From: Iodidimonas nitroreducens | GTDB lineage: Bacteria; Pseudomonadota; Alphaproteobacteria; Sphingomonadales; Rhodothalassiaceae | Reading direction: 5' to 3' | DNA: 64,000 nt | NCBI GenBank assembly: GCA_000710935.1 | Contig: BAYV01000011.1 | Span: forward strand, 1 to 64,000 | Shown here: in pieces, positions 54,634 through 63,261 of the stretch | Layout of the letters: the number at the start of each line of letters is the position of its first letter | Numbering within the stretch: position 1 is the first letter of the stretch | Notes under the pieces: generated by a model | What the model saw: the letters and a program-made list of their open reading frames with translations, nothing else | Told to the model about the DNA's origin: nothing | The model's database searches: none | Translations under genes and position numbers: made by a program

Positions 54634-57513
54634 ATGTTTAATCATCATCAAAGACGCCAAACTCTTTTGGCCCTGGTTTCGTCGCTGGCCATCGCTGCGT
54701 GCAGTGACAGCACCAGCGAATTGATATCTGAAGGCGGCACCGGTGACGGCACACCACCGCCAACGACCACGCCCCCCCCCACGAATGGCGGTGGTGATGG
54801 CGGCGATCCGCCCCCCAGCGAGGGTGCGTGCCCCGCGGGTACCAGCGAACTGACGATTGCCGGACAAACCCAATGCGAAATCCAAGGCACCTTGACCGGG
54901 GATGTGACCCTGACAGCCAATAATATCTATAGCCTGAATGGCGGGGTCTTTGTGGGTGAAGATCTGGGGCCCGATGCGGCAAATCCCATTGCCGGGCGCA
55001 GCGCGGCCAGCCTCACCATCGAACCGGGCACAGTGATTTATGGCCAGACAACGGATGCGATTCTTGTTGTATCCCGCGGTTCAGAAATTTTCGTGAATGG
55101 CACGGCCACCGAACCCGTGGTGATGACCAGCGCCGAAGATCTGGGGCTGGCAGCCGAATTTGGCCGCACCCAGAGGTCGATTTTTACCGGCAACGCCACC
55201 AATGATCCCAATACCGGGGAATGGGGCGGGTTCATCGTCAATGGTCGGGCACCGATCAATGTGTGCGGTGATAGCGGCGAGATTTGCGTGAAGCTGGGCG
55301 AAGGCGATAGTGGCGAATTTGGCGGCAATGATCCCGATGATGATAGCGGCCAGATCAATTTCTTGCAGATCAAATATACCGGTTTTGAAATCACCCCGGG
55401 CAATGAGCTGAACGGCTTGGCGCTGCAGGGCGTGGGCCGGGGCACCGAAGTTGATTTCGTGCAGGTGCATAATAATGCCGATGATGGTGTTGAATTCTTT
55501 GGCGGCACGGTGGATGCGAAGCATATCGTGGTCACCGGCTCGGATGATGATGCCATTGATTGGACCGATGGCTGGCAGGGTCGCTTGCAATTCGGTCTGG
55601 TTTTGCAAAATCCCAATCAGCCGAATTCTGATCGCGGGATCGAAGCGGATAATTTTGAAGAAAATAACGACTTCACCCCGCGTTCGCAGCCGATCCTTTC
55701 CAATCTGACCCTGATTGGTGCTGCTGATAGCGGCATCGGTGATACCGGGATCGTTTTGCGGCGCGGCACCGGGGTGCAGCTTTATAATGCTGTAGCCAGC
55801 AATTTTGCGGATGCCTGCCTCGATCTGGATGATCCCGCAACCTTTGCTCAGGCTGATCCGCAAAACGCCACGGCAGCGGGGGCGGGCCTGCGCATTGGTC
55901 ATACTCTGCTGGATTGCGCGGCCCCTATTGAGAACGAAACCGATGATACGACTTTCGGCCTGCAGGCCTGGTTCGAAGCCGGGGCTGGCAATGCCATCGG
56001 TGCCTCATCGCTTTCAGGCTTTATCAATGGCCCGGTCGAATCATCAGCGGCTGCCTTTGATATTGCCAGCGCCGATTCATTCTTTGATGCGGTCGATTTC
56101 ATCGGGGCCATCCCGAATGGAGAGGCCCGTACAGCGCAGCAGGAAGGCAATTGGACCCTGGGCTGGAGCTTTGGGCTCAATCCCGATCCATCCTGCCCGA
56201 ATGTGGTGGGCGTGACCCCAACCGCCGATGGGGATAGCTGCATCCTGGAAGGCACCTTGACCGGAACCGTGCGGCTGGTTGCCGGGCTGGATTACTTCCT
56301 GCGCGGGGGTGTGTTTGTGGGCGAAGATCTGGGCCCCGATCCGGCCAATCCCATTGCCGGGCGCACGCCGGGCGAATTGATCATCGATGCGGGTGTCACC
56401 TTGCAGGGCGAGAATACCTCATCGATCCTCGTGGTGTCTCGTGGCTCGAAAATCTTTGCCAATGGTACGGCGAGCGCGCCGGTGGTGATGACGGCAACCA
56501 ATCCTGAAACCCGCAATGTGGATCTGGATACCGGCCTTTGGGGCGGTTTCATTGTCAATGGCCGGGCACCGATCAATGTGTGCGGTGATAGCGGCGAGAT
56601 TTGCGTGAAGCTGGGCGAAGGCGATAGTGGCGAATTTGGCGGCAATGATCCCGATGATGATAGCGGCCAGATCAATTTCTTGCAGATCAAATATACCGGT
56701 TTTGAAATCACCCCGGGCAATGAGCTGAACGGCTTGGCGCTGCAGGGCGTGGGCCGGGGCACCGAAGTTGATTTCGTGCAGGTGCATAATAATGCCGATG
56801 ATGGTGTTGAATTCTTTGGCGGCACGGTGGATGCGAAGCATATCGTGGTCACCGGCTCGGATGATGATGCCATTGATTGGACCGATGGCTGGCAGGGTCG
56901 CTTGCAATTCGGTCTGGTTTTGCAAAATCCCAATCAGCCGAATTCTGATCGCGGGATCGAAGCGGATAATTTTGAAGAAAATAACGACTTCACCCCGCGT
57001 TCGCAGCCGATCCTTTCCAATCTGACCCTGATTGGTGCTGCTGATAGCGGCATCGGTGATACCGGGATCGTTTTGCGGCGCGGCACCGGGGTGCAGCTTT
57101 ATAATGCTGTAGCCAGCAATTTTGCGGATGCCTGCCTCGATCTGGATGATCCCGCAACCTTTGCTCAGGCTGATCCGCAAAACGCCACGGCAGCGGGGGC
57201 GGGCCTGCGCATTGGTCATACTCTGCTGGATTGCGCGGCCCCTATTGAGAACGAAACCGATGATACGACTTTCGGCCTGCAGGCCTGGTTCGAAGCCGGG
57301 GCTGGCAATGCCATCGGTGCCTCATCGCTTCAGGTGCCCCAAGGCGGGGGCAAGGCTTTCGTGAATGGTGCGAATGAAGCCCAACGCCCGGCTGAAGACC
57401 CATCTGCCATCGATCCTTTCTTTGACAGTGTCGATTTCATCGGTGCCATCGAAAGCCCCGAGGCGGATTGGACAGCAGGCTGGACCATCTGGCTCGATCG
57501 TCCTGCCAATTAA
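54634..57513 (+). CDS. Predicted surface lipoprotein with beta-helix-like duplicated repeats
   Basis: 959 residues from MFNHHQRR. A lipobox (LAIAAC, Cys23) marks it as a lipoprotein; a Thr/Pro/Gly-rich spacer follows (about residues 35-65). The rest is two related units of about 439 residues that begin with CP...GTLTG and GGVFVGEDLGPD, contain WGGFIVNGRAPINVCGDSGE and DDGVEFFGGTVDAKHIVVTG (parts quoted), and look like a right-handed beta-helix. 256 residues of the two units are identical at DNA level. An upstream frame from 54577 lacks a signal. I know no exact function; it precedes a TonB receptor and T2SS genes, so secretion to the cell surface is likely. Confidence 0.85.
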   Translation: MFNHHQRRQTLLALVSSLAIAACSDSTSELISEGGTGDGTPPPTTTPPPTNGGGDGGDPPPSEGACPAGTSELTIAGQTQCEIQGTLTGDVTLTANNIYSLNGGVFVGEDLGPDAANPIAGRSAASLTIEPGTVIYGQTTDAILVVSRGSEIFVNGTATEPVVMTSAEDLGLAAEFGRTQRSIFTGNATNDPNTGEWGGFIVNGRAPINVCGDSGEICVKLGEGDSGEFGGNDPDDDSGQINFLQIKYTGFEITPGNELNGLALQGVGRGTEVDFVQVHNNADDGVEFFGGTVDAKHIVVTGSDDDAIDWTDGWQGRLQFGLVLQNPNQPNSDRGIEADNFEENNDFTPRSQPILSNLTLIGAADSGIGDTGIVLRRGTGVQLYNAVASNFADACLDLDDPATFAQADPQNATAAGAGLRIGHTLLDCAAPIENETDDTTFGLQAWFEAGAGNAIGASSLSGFINGPVESSAAAFDIASADSFFDAVDFIGAIPNGEARTAQQEGNWTLGWSFGLNPDPSCPNVVGVTPTADGDSCILEGTLTGTVRLVAGLDYFLRGGVFVGEDLGPDPANPIAGRTPGELIIDAGVTLQGENTSSILVVSRGSKIFANGTASAPVVMTATNPETRNVDLDTGLWGGFIVNGRAPINVCGDSGEICVKLGEGDSGEFGGNDPDDDSGQINFLQIKYTGFEITPGNELNGLALQGVGRGTEVDFVQVHNNADDGVEFFGGTVDAKHIVVTGSDDDAIDWTDGWQGRLQFGLVLQNPNQPNSDRGIEADNFEENNDFTPRSQPILSNLTLIGAADSGIGDTGIVLRRGTGVQLYNAVASNFADACLDLDDPATFAQADPQNATAAGAGLRIGHTLLDCAAPIENETDDTTFGLQAWFEAGAGNAIGASSLQVPQGGGKAFVNGANEAQRPAEDPSAIDPFFDSVDFIGAIESPEADWTAGWTIWLDRPAN
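55246..56013 (+). repeat. Direct repeat, copy 1 (768 bp, apparently identical)
   Basis: Offset 1317 bp (439 codons) from copy 2 at 56563-57330. Compared by eye, the two copies match over their full length, and both encoded peptides are identical. Flanking parts of the two units are clearly diverged. Confidence 0.85.
56563..57330 (+). repeat. Direct repeat, copy 2 (768 bp)
   Basis: Second copy of the repeat at 55246-56013, in the same frame of the lipoprotein gene. The match stops sharply at both ends (first differing bases 55245/56562 and 56014/57331). Confidence 0.85.
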
Positions 57514-57525
57514 GCCAAACCTGCG

Positions 57526-57559
57526 GATGCTGCGGCGGGGTGATCTCTGCCGCGGCATC
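57526..57559 (+). other. Intercistronic hairpin between lipoprotein and TonB receptor genes
   Basis: GATGCTGCGGCGG pairs with CTGCCGCGGCATC (13 bp, with G-T wobbles) around an 8-base loop. No T-run follows. It could be an mRNA stability or partial-termination element that keeps lipoprotein expression above that of the receptor. Confidence 0.5.
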
Positions 57560-57620
57560 TCGCCCCTCGTCACCTTATGTTGCAGCCTCAATAAAGGCCC
57601 AAAAGGCTTAGGGGAATTTC

Positions 57621-60272
57621 ATGTCAGCCGCCCATATCAATCGCCTGCAGCTTTTGCTTGGCACTGCTTTTTCCACGCTTTCTCTGGGCCTTGGTGCCGG
57701 GGATGCGGTGGCGCAAGCCGAGCCCGATATTGAAGAAATTGTTGTTTCCGGGAAATATATCCCCGATGAAAAGCGCGCCACATCCGAAGTATCGAGCCTA
57801 ATTGATGCGGAAGATTTCGCCTTGTCTGGCGATAGCGATGCCGCCGCCGCTCTGCGCCGCGTTACGGGCCTGTCTCTGGTGGGGGATGGCTTTGTTTTCG
57901 TTCGCGGCCTTGGCGAGCGCTATTCAAAAGCCCTTTTGAATGGGGCGGAACTGCCCAGCCCGCAGCCGCTGGAACGGGTGGTGCCCCTTGATGTTTTTCC
58001 AGCCGGTTTTCTGGAAAGTGTGCTGGTACAAAAAACCCATTCATCGCAATATCCCTCGGAATTTGGCGGCGGTGTGGTGGCCTTGCGGACCAAGGGCCTG
58101 CCGGATGAAAATTTCATCAGTTTTGGTGTCTCATCAGGCTTTGATCTGGCCAGTAGCCTTGATGATGGCCTGTCGGTTGAAGGCAGCGGATTTGATATCT
58201 CGGGCGTTGATACGGGCGGACGTCAACTCCCCAATATTCTGCGGGATCTGCCTATTGGGGCGCTCAATTCCCTTGGCGGTGCCGAATTGGAAGCGGCCAG
58301 TGAATCTTTGCCGCAAAATCGTTATTCCATCGATAGCGAAACCAATGCCCCCAATGTGGCGGTTAATTTCTCTTTGGGCCAGCGTTATGAAATTGGCGAT
58401 GAGGCGGAATTGGGCATCATCGCAGCGGCAAATTATGATAGCGAATTTCAAAATAAATTCGGCATCCGGCGCAGTGTAACAGTGCAGGGGGCCGATGGCA
58501 GCCTGGGCTTTAACGAAGATTTTTCGCCGGAAGTGTGCGAACGTCAGGAATTTGAAGGCGGCGGCGATGATTGCGGCTTTCGCTCTACGGAATGGGAAAT
58601 CAAGCTCAATGGTTTGCTCACCGTGGGTCTGAAGCTCAATGATAATCACAGCTTTAAATATGATACTTTGATCCTGCGGAAAACAACCCGGGAAGCGGCC
58701 ATCGAAAAAGGCGAGGCGGCGGATGATCCGGGCACTCTTGTGGCCGATAATCGCACTGAATGGGTGGAAGAGCAGCTTTGGATGAATTTGCTTTCAGGCG
58801 AGCATTTCTTCTCGTTTTTTGACAATCCTGTGCTGCAGGATACCAAGATCGATTGGCGCATGGCCTATTCTGAAGGCCGCCGGACTGCACCCCTGCGCCG
58901 CACATTCCGCTTTGAATTTACCGAATTTGATCAAACCTTCCGCCTGCCCACCGGCGCTTCATCGAATGTTTCAAGCTTTGGGGCTTTGGATGATGAAGTC
59001 TATGATCTGGGCTTTAATGGTCGGCAAAGCCTGACGCTTTGGGGTCGCGCGGTCGATCTCAATTTCGGGATGAGCTATTTCGATCAGCAGCGCACATCCG
59101 TGTTTCGTCGGTTCAGCTTTAATCTCAGCGGCTTGGGGCCTTTGCTCGATCTGCGCACGCAAATCCCCGAATTGATCTTTGCGCCGGAAAATATCGGCCC
59201 CGGGCAGATTCGGTTGATCGAATCAACACGGCAATCCGATGTTTCGGATGGCAGCTTTGAAAATTGGCAGGGCTTTGCCGGTTTTGATGCGCAAATTCTG
59301 GATACAGTGCGGCTGGCCGCCGGTGTGCGGGTGGAAAATTCCCTGCAAATCACCGAAACGGTGTTTACGCCCATTCCCGGCAGCCCCATCAGCCTGCCCA
59401 ATGGAAGCCCTATCGAAACCCGGCTGGATAATGATTCGCTGCTGCCTTCGGCAACGCTTACCTGGGAATTTGCCAATAATATGCAGCTTCGTGGGGCTTT
59501 CAGCCAAACATTGGGCCGCCCCTCTTTGCGCGAATTGTCGTCATCGACTTTTCTTGATCCCGAACGCGATCGCGATGTGATCGGCAATCCCTTTCTGGGG
59601 ATTACGGAATTCGATAATTATGATGTGCGCTGGGAATGGTATTTCGGCAATGGTGAACAGATCACTTTGGGCGGCTTTTATAAAAGCCTTGATAATCCCA
59701 TTGAACGCACTTTTGTCTTTCTGGCCGATGAACCGGTGCGCACCTTCATCAATGCCGATAGTGCCGATTTATGGGGCATTGAACTGGAAGTGGAAAAGCT
59801 GATCCCGCTGGCCCAATGGTTTGATGGCGATTTTTTCCAGAACAGAGACTTCTTTTTCAAAGGCAATGCCACTTTCATCGATGCGGAAAGTCGACTTGAT
59901 CCCGATTTTGCCAATGGGGCGCAAACCAATCTTGAACGCCGCCTGACCGGTCAATCCAAATGGCTGGGCAATGCCCAATTGGGCTGGCAAACACTTGATC
60001 TTGATGAACGGCTTGCGATCAATGTCAATTATACCGGTAAGCGGATCACCGATATCGGGATTTCCGGTGCCCCTGATTTGTTTGAAGATCCGCCGGTCAT
60101 GGTCAATCTGACCTATGCCCGGGATCTGGAAATCTTTGGTGGCTTGTGGACCTTCAGCTTCGAGGCGGATAATCTTTTAGGCGAAGATTTCCGGCTGGTG
60201 CAGGGGGGGCTTGATGTTGAAGCTTTTCGCCTTGGGCGCGAGATTTCCATTGGTGCTTCGGTGCGCTTTTGA
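57621..60272 (+). CDS. TonB-dependent receptor paired with the lipoprotein and T2SS
   Basis: 883 residues. Signal peptide about 1-32 (ending AVAQA), TonB box-like EEIVVSG, plug domain with VRGLGERYSKALLNG and YPSEFGGGVVAL, and a long barrel ending in SVRF. AGGGGAATTTC precedes the ATG. Lies 107 bp after the lipoprotein gene. The stop overlaps the gspC start (TGATG), so the receptor and T2SS genes are translationally coupled, an uncommon arrangement. Confidence 0.93.
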   Translation: MSAAHINRLQLLLGTAFSTLSLGLGAGDAVAQAEPDIEEIVVSGKYIPDEKRATSEVSSLIDAEDFALSGDSDAAAALRRVTGLSLVGDGFVFVRGLGERYSKALLNGAELPSPQPLERVVPLDVFPAGFLESVLVQKTHSSQYPSEFGGGVVALRTKGLPDENFISFGVSSGFDLASSLDDGLSVEGSGFDISGVDTGGRQLPNILRDLPIGALNSLGGAELEAASESLPQNRYSIDSETNAPNVAVNFSLGQRYEIGDEAELGIIAAANYDSEFQNKFGIRRSVTVQGADGSLGFNEDFSPEVCERQEFEGGGDDCGFRSTEWEIKLNGLLTVGLKLNDNHSFKYDTLILRKTTREAAIEKGEAADDPGTLVADNRTEWVEEQLWMNLLSGEHFFSFFDNPVLQDTKIDWRMAYSEGRRTAPLRRTFRFEFTEFDQTFRLPTGASSNVSSFGALDDEVYDLGFNGRQSLTLWGRAVDLNFGMSYFDQQRTSVFRRFSFNLSGLGPLLDLRTQIPELIFAPENIGPGQIRLIESTRQSDVSDGSFENWQGFAGFDAQILDTVRLAAGVRVENSLQITETVFTPIPGSPISLPNGSPIETRLDNDSLLPSATLTWEFANNMQLRGAFSQTLGRPSLRELSSSTFLDPERDRDVIGNPFLGITEFDNYDVRWEWYFGNGEQITLGGFYKSLDNPIERTFVFLADEPVRTFINADSADLWGIELEVEKLIPLAQWFDGDFFQNRDFFFKGNATFIDAESRLDPDFANGAQTNLERRLTGQSKWLGNAQLGWQTLDLDERLAINVNYTGKRITDIGISGAPDLFEDPPVMVNLTYARDLEIFGGLWTFSFEADNLLGEDFRLVQGGLDVEAFRLGREISIGASVRF

Positions 60273-61165
60273 TGGCAGCCTTCGCCTTTATGGATAAGCC
60301 CGGGTTAAGGGCCGAAGGGGCCGTGCGGATCGCTATTATGGCTTTGCAGATCGCGGCTGTGATCATGCTGGCCTGGCTGTTCGTGCGGCTTTTTTGGGCC
60401 CTGGTCGCGCCGCTTTCCATCAGCCCTTCGGCCCCCGTCTCGGCACTTTTGCCCATGCGGGCGCCGCCGCCTTTGGCCCGGCCTTTAAAGCTTGAAATCC
60501 TTCAAAGCTATGATCCATTTGAACGTCGGCAAAATGATGCTCCGCAGGCCGAAAGCCCGGCGGATTTGCCCCAAACCAGCCTTGATCTGAAGCTTTATGG
60601 GGTGCGGGTTGCCCTTGATCCCCATGATGCCGAACAGCGGGCCACGGCGATCATCCGCACGCCCGATCATCGCCAACAGGTGTATCGTCAGGGCGATCGG
60701 CTGATTAATGGGGTGCGCCTTTCCAAGATTCTTCCTGACCATGTGATCATCGACCGTGGAGGCGCCCGGGAAAGCCTTTATCTGACCGATAGAAAACGCC
60801 CTGCGGCAGAAAAGTTTTCTGTGCCCGAAATCAGCGATCAGCCGCCCAAAGCTGTGGATCAGCAGGCTGAGATGCTTGATTTGGAAGGGCTTTTGCAATC
60901 CGTTCAGATCAGCCCCCGGATCGAGAATGGAACGATCAGCGGATTGATCATGAAAGAACGGGGCACTGCAACAATCCTGCAATCAAATGGTCTTATTTCA
61001 GGGGATGTGCTGCTCTCTGTTGATGGCGTGCCGATGACCTCGGTCGCCAATCTGCAAAGGCTGGCGCAATCGATAAGCGGCACAAAAACCGTGACCCTTG
61101 AAATCGAGCGTGAAGGGGAGCGGCAAACCATCAGCATGCGCTCGGTGAGTAAGCCACGGGAATGA
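60272..61165 (+). CDS. gspC: Type II secretion system protein GspC
   Basis: Inner-membrane T2SS protein that contacts the secretin. 297 residues: short cytoplasmic end, membrane helix (about 20-40), homology region (LDLKLYGVRVALDP...VYRQGDRLINGVRLSKILPDHVIIDR, shown in part) and a C-terminal PDZ domain (about 205-297, GLISGDVLLSVDGVPM). ATG 60272 overlaps the receptor stop; a TTG three bases earlier is also possible. Four-base overlap with gspD. Confidence 0.9.
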   Translation: MAAFAFMDKPGLRAEGAVRIAIMALQIAAVIMLAWLFVRLFWALVAPLSISPSAPVSALLPMRAPPPLARPLKLEILQSYDPFERRQNDAPQAESPADLPQTSLDLKLYGVRVALDPHDAEQRATAIIRTPDHRQQVYRQGDRLINGVRLSKILPDHVIIDRGGARESLYLTDRKRPAAEKFSVPEISDQPPKAVDQQAEMLDLEGLLQSVQISPRIENGTISGLIMKERGTATILQSNGLISGDVLLSVDGVPMTSVANLQRLAQSISGTKTVTLEIEREGERQTISMRSVSKPRE

Positions 61166-63261
61166 CATCAAGACCACAGAGCGGGGAGACAAGGCGTAGG
61201 TCCGGGCGCTTTGGCTTGACTGCCGGGATTTTGGCCTATGCGGTCACACTATCCGGTTTTGGGGCCAGCACCAGCATAGGGGGATGGGCCCTTCTGGCGG
61301 TGTTCGGCCTTTCTGATGTGGCCATGGCGCAGGATAATCCCCAAGGTCTGGCTGCGGGGCGGGCCCGGGCAGAGGGGCAGGTGCTTAATTTTCGCGATGC
61401 CGATATTCGCGCCTTCATCGAAGATGTGTCGATGATGACCGGGCGGGCCTTTATCGTGGGGCCTCGGGTCACGGGAAAGGTCACGGTGATTTCTGAAGAG
61501 CCAGTGAGCCCCGCTGCGGTCTTTGATGTGTTTTTATCCACCTTGCAGGTGCATGGCTTTACCGTGACCCCCACCGCATCCGGGGCCTATAAAATCATTG
61601 AAGAAAGCCGCGCCGCCCAGCAGGCGCAGCCGCTTGGGCCTGAAGCTCAAGGGAAAGAAGATCGTTTCGTAACCGAAATTTTCCGCCTTCGCCGTGTCGA
61701 TGGCCCCATGGCCATGCGTTCGGTGCAGCCGATCATCAGTGCGGATGGCCGGGCGATTGCCCAAGCGGGCAGCGATTTTCTGATCCTTGTGGATTATGCC
61801 TCGAATATGGATCGTTTGCGCCGGATCATCGCGCAGATCGATGCCGATCAATCGATCACCCGCACGATGGAATTGAAAAATATCTCATCCACTGAAATGG
61901 CCGGGATTTTGAATGAGCTTCTGGGTAAAAGCCGCAATGCCGAACCCGGCAGCGGCGGTGCAGCGCCCCGGGTGGTGCCGGTTGTGGCCAGCAATACATT
62001 GGTTTTGCGCGGCGAGCCAAAGGCGCTGGCAGATTTGATGGAAACCATCGAAGATATCGACGGCAAAAGTGCGGCGCGCAGTTCGATCCGGGTTTTTTAT
62101 CTCAAACATGCCGAAGCCGCCGAGCTTGTGAGCCTGCTGCAGGAGGTCTCGCAATCGCTGGCGACATCAGGGGGAGAGGCGGCGGCGGGGCCACGGCGTG
62201 CCAGCATTGCCATGCATGAAGAAACCAATGCCCTGATCATCAGTGCCGAGCCCGATATGCTGCTTGCTTTGGAACAGGTGATCAATCAGCTTGATATTCG
62301 CCGGGCACAGGTGCTGGTCGAGGCGATCATTGTCGAAGTGTCGGATAATGCGGCCCGGGATCTGGGCCTGCAATATGTTCTGGGGGGTGGTTCGGGCAGC
62401 AATATCCCTTTCACTGCAACCAATTTTTCCAATACCGCGCCCGATATTCTGGCCGCCACCGGGGCGATTGCCGTGGGGGAGCAAACCAGCGGCGATAGTG
62501 ATCTCCTTGATGGCCTGCAGCAGGCGGCGATCAGCTCTTTGCTCGGCGTTGGCGGTTTTGCCGCAGGCATTGGCGGGCTGACCAATAATGGCACTTTATT
62601 CGGGGTTATTCTCACGGCGCTGGCCGAAGATGTGCAATCCAATGTACTCTCAACCCCGCATATCATGACCATGGATAATGAATTGGCCAATATTTCGGTG
62701 GGTCAGGAAGTGCCGATCACCACGGGCGAAGTGGTGGGGGCGGATCTGGTCAATCCCTTTCGCACGGTTGAGCGCAAGGATGTGGGGGTGCAATTGGAAG
62801 TGCGCCCGCAGATCACCGAAGGCAATACGGTGCGGCTGGTCATCCGTCAGGAAGTATCGAGCATTTTAGGGCCGGTGAGCGCGGCCTCATCGGAACTGAT
62901 CTTTAATAAGCGCGAAATTACCACCACGGTGATGGTGGATGATGGCGAGATCATCGTTTTGGGTGGGCTGATCGAGGATGATGAGCGGGTATCCCTGCAA
63001 AAAGTGCCTTTTTTGGGGGATATCCCCGGCATCGGGCGCCTGTTTCGCTCTGAAAGCCGATCGCGCGCCAAAACCAATTTGATGGTGTTTATCCGGCCCA
63101 CCATCGTGCGCGATAAAAAGACCGCCGCCAGCGTGACGGATCGCAAATATGATTATATCCGCGCGGAACAGATGCTGCGCTCGGATGGTGGCGAAGCCCG
63201 GCTTGATAGCTATCTGAATAAGGTTTTGGGAGCAGGCCCCGATGACCAACCCCAACCCTGA
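61162..63261 (+). CDS. gspD: Type II secretion system secretin GspD
   Basis: Outer-membrane secretin channel, 699 residues. Long basic N-region then a hydrophobic signal segment ending near AMAQ, N0 domain (LNFRDADIRAFIEDVSMMTGR, in part), N1-N3 domains, and the secretin core with SNVLSTPHIMTMDNELA, VGQEVPI and VPFLGDIPGIGRLFR (parts). No lipobox. It overlaps gspC and gspE. Confidence 0.96.
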   Translation: MTSRPQSGETRRRSGRFGLTAGILAYAVTLSGFGASTSIGGWALLAVFGLSDVAMAQDNPQGLAAGRARAEGQVLNFRDADIRAFIEDVSMMTGRAFIVGPRVTGKVTVISEEPVSPAAVFDVFLSTLQVHGFTVTPTASGAYKIIEESRAAQQAQPLGPEAQGKEDRFVTEIFRLRRVDGPMAMRSVQPIISADGRAIAQAGSDFLILVDYASNMDRLRRIIAQIDADQSITRTMELKNISSTEMAGILNELLGKSRNAEPGSGGAAPRVVPVVASNTLVLRGEPKALADLMETIEDIDGKSAARSSIRVFYLKHAEAAELVSLLQEVSQSLATSGGEAAAGPRRASIAMHEETNALIISAEPDMLLALEQVINQLDIRRAQVLVEAIIVEVSDNAARDLGLQYVLGGGSGSNIPFTATNFSNTAPDILAATGAIAVGEQTSGDSDLLDGLQQAAISSLLGVGGFAAGIGGLTNNGTLFGVILTALAEDVQSNVLSTPHIMTMDNELANISVGQEVPITTGEVVGADLVNPFRTVERKDVGVQLEVRPQITEGNTVRLVIRQEVSSILGPVSAASSELIFNKREITTTVMVDDGEIIVLGGLIEDDERVSLQKVPFLGDIPGIGRLFRSESRSRAKTNLMVFIRPTIVRDKKTAASVTDRKYDYIRAEQMLRSDGGEARLDSYLNKVLGAGPDDQPQP

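Noticed and set aside
55081-57219. Pairs of matching minus-strand frames (about 192-273 residues)
   Set aside because: They mirror the duplicated DNA of the lipoprotein gene; no independent evidence of coding.
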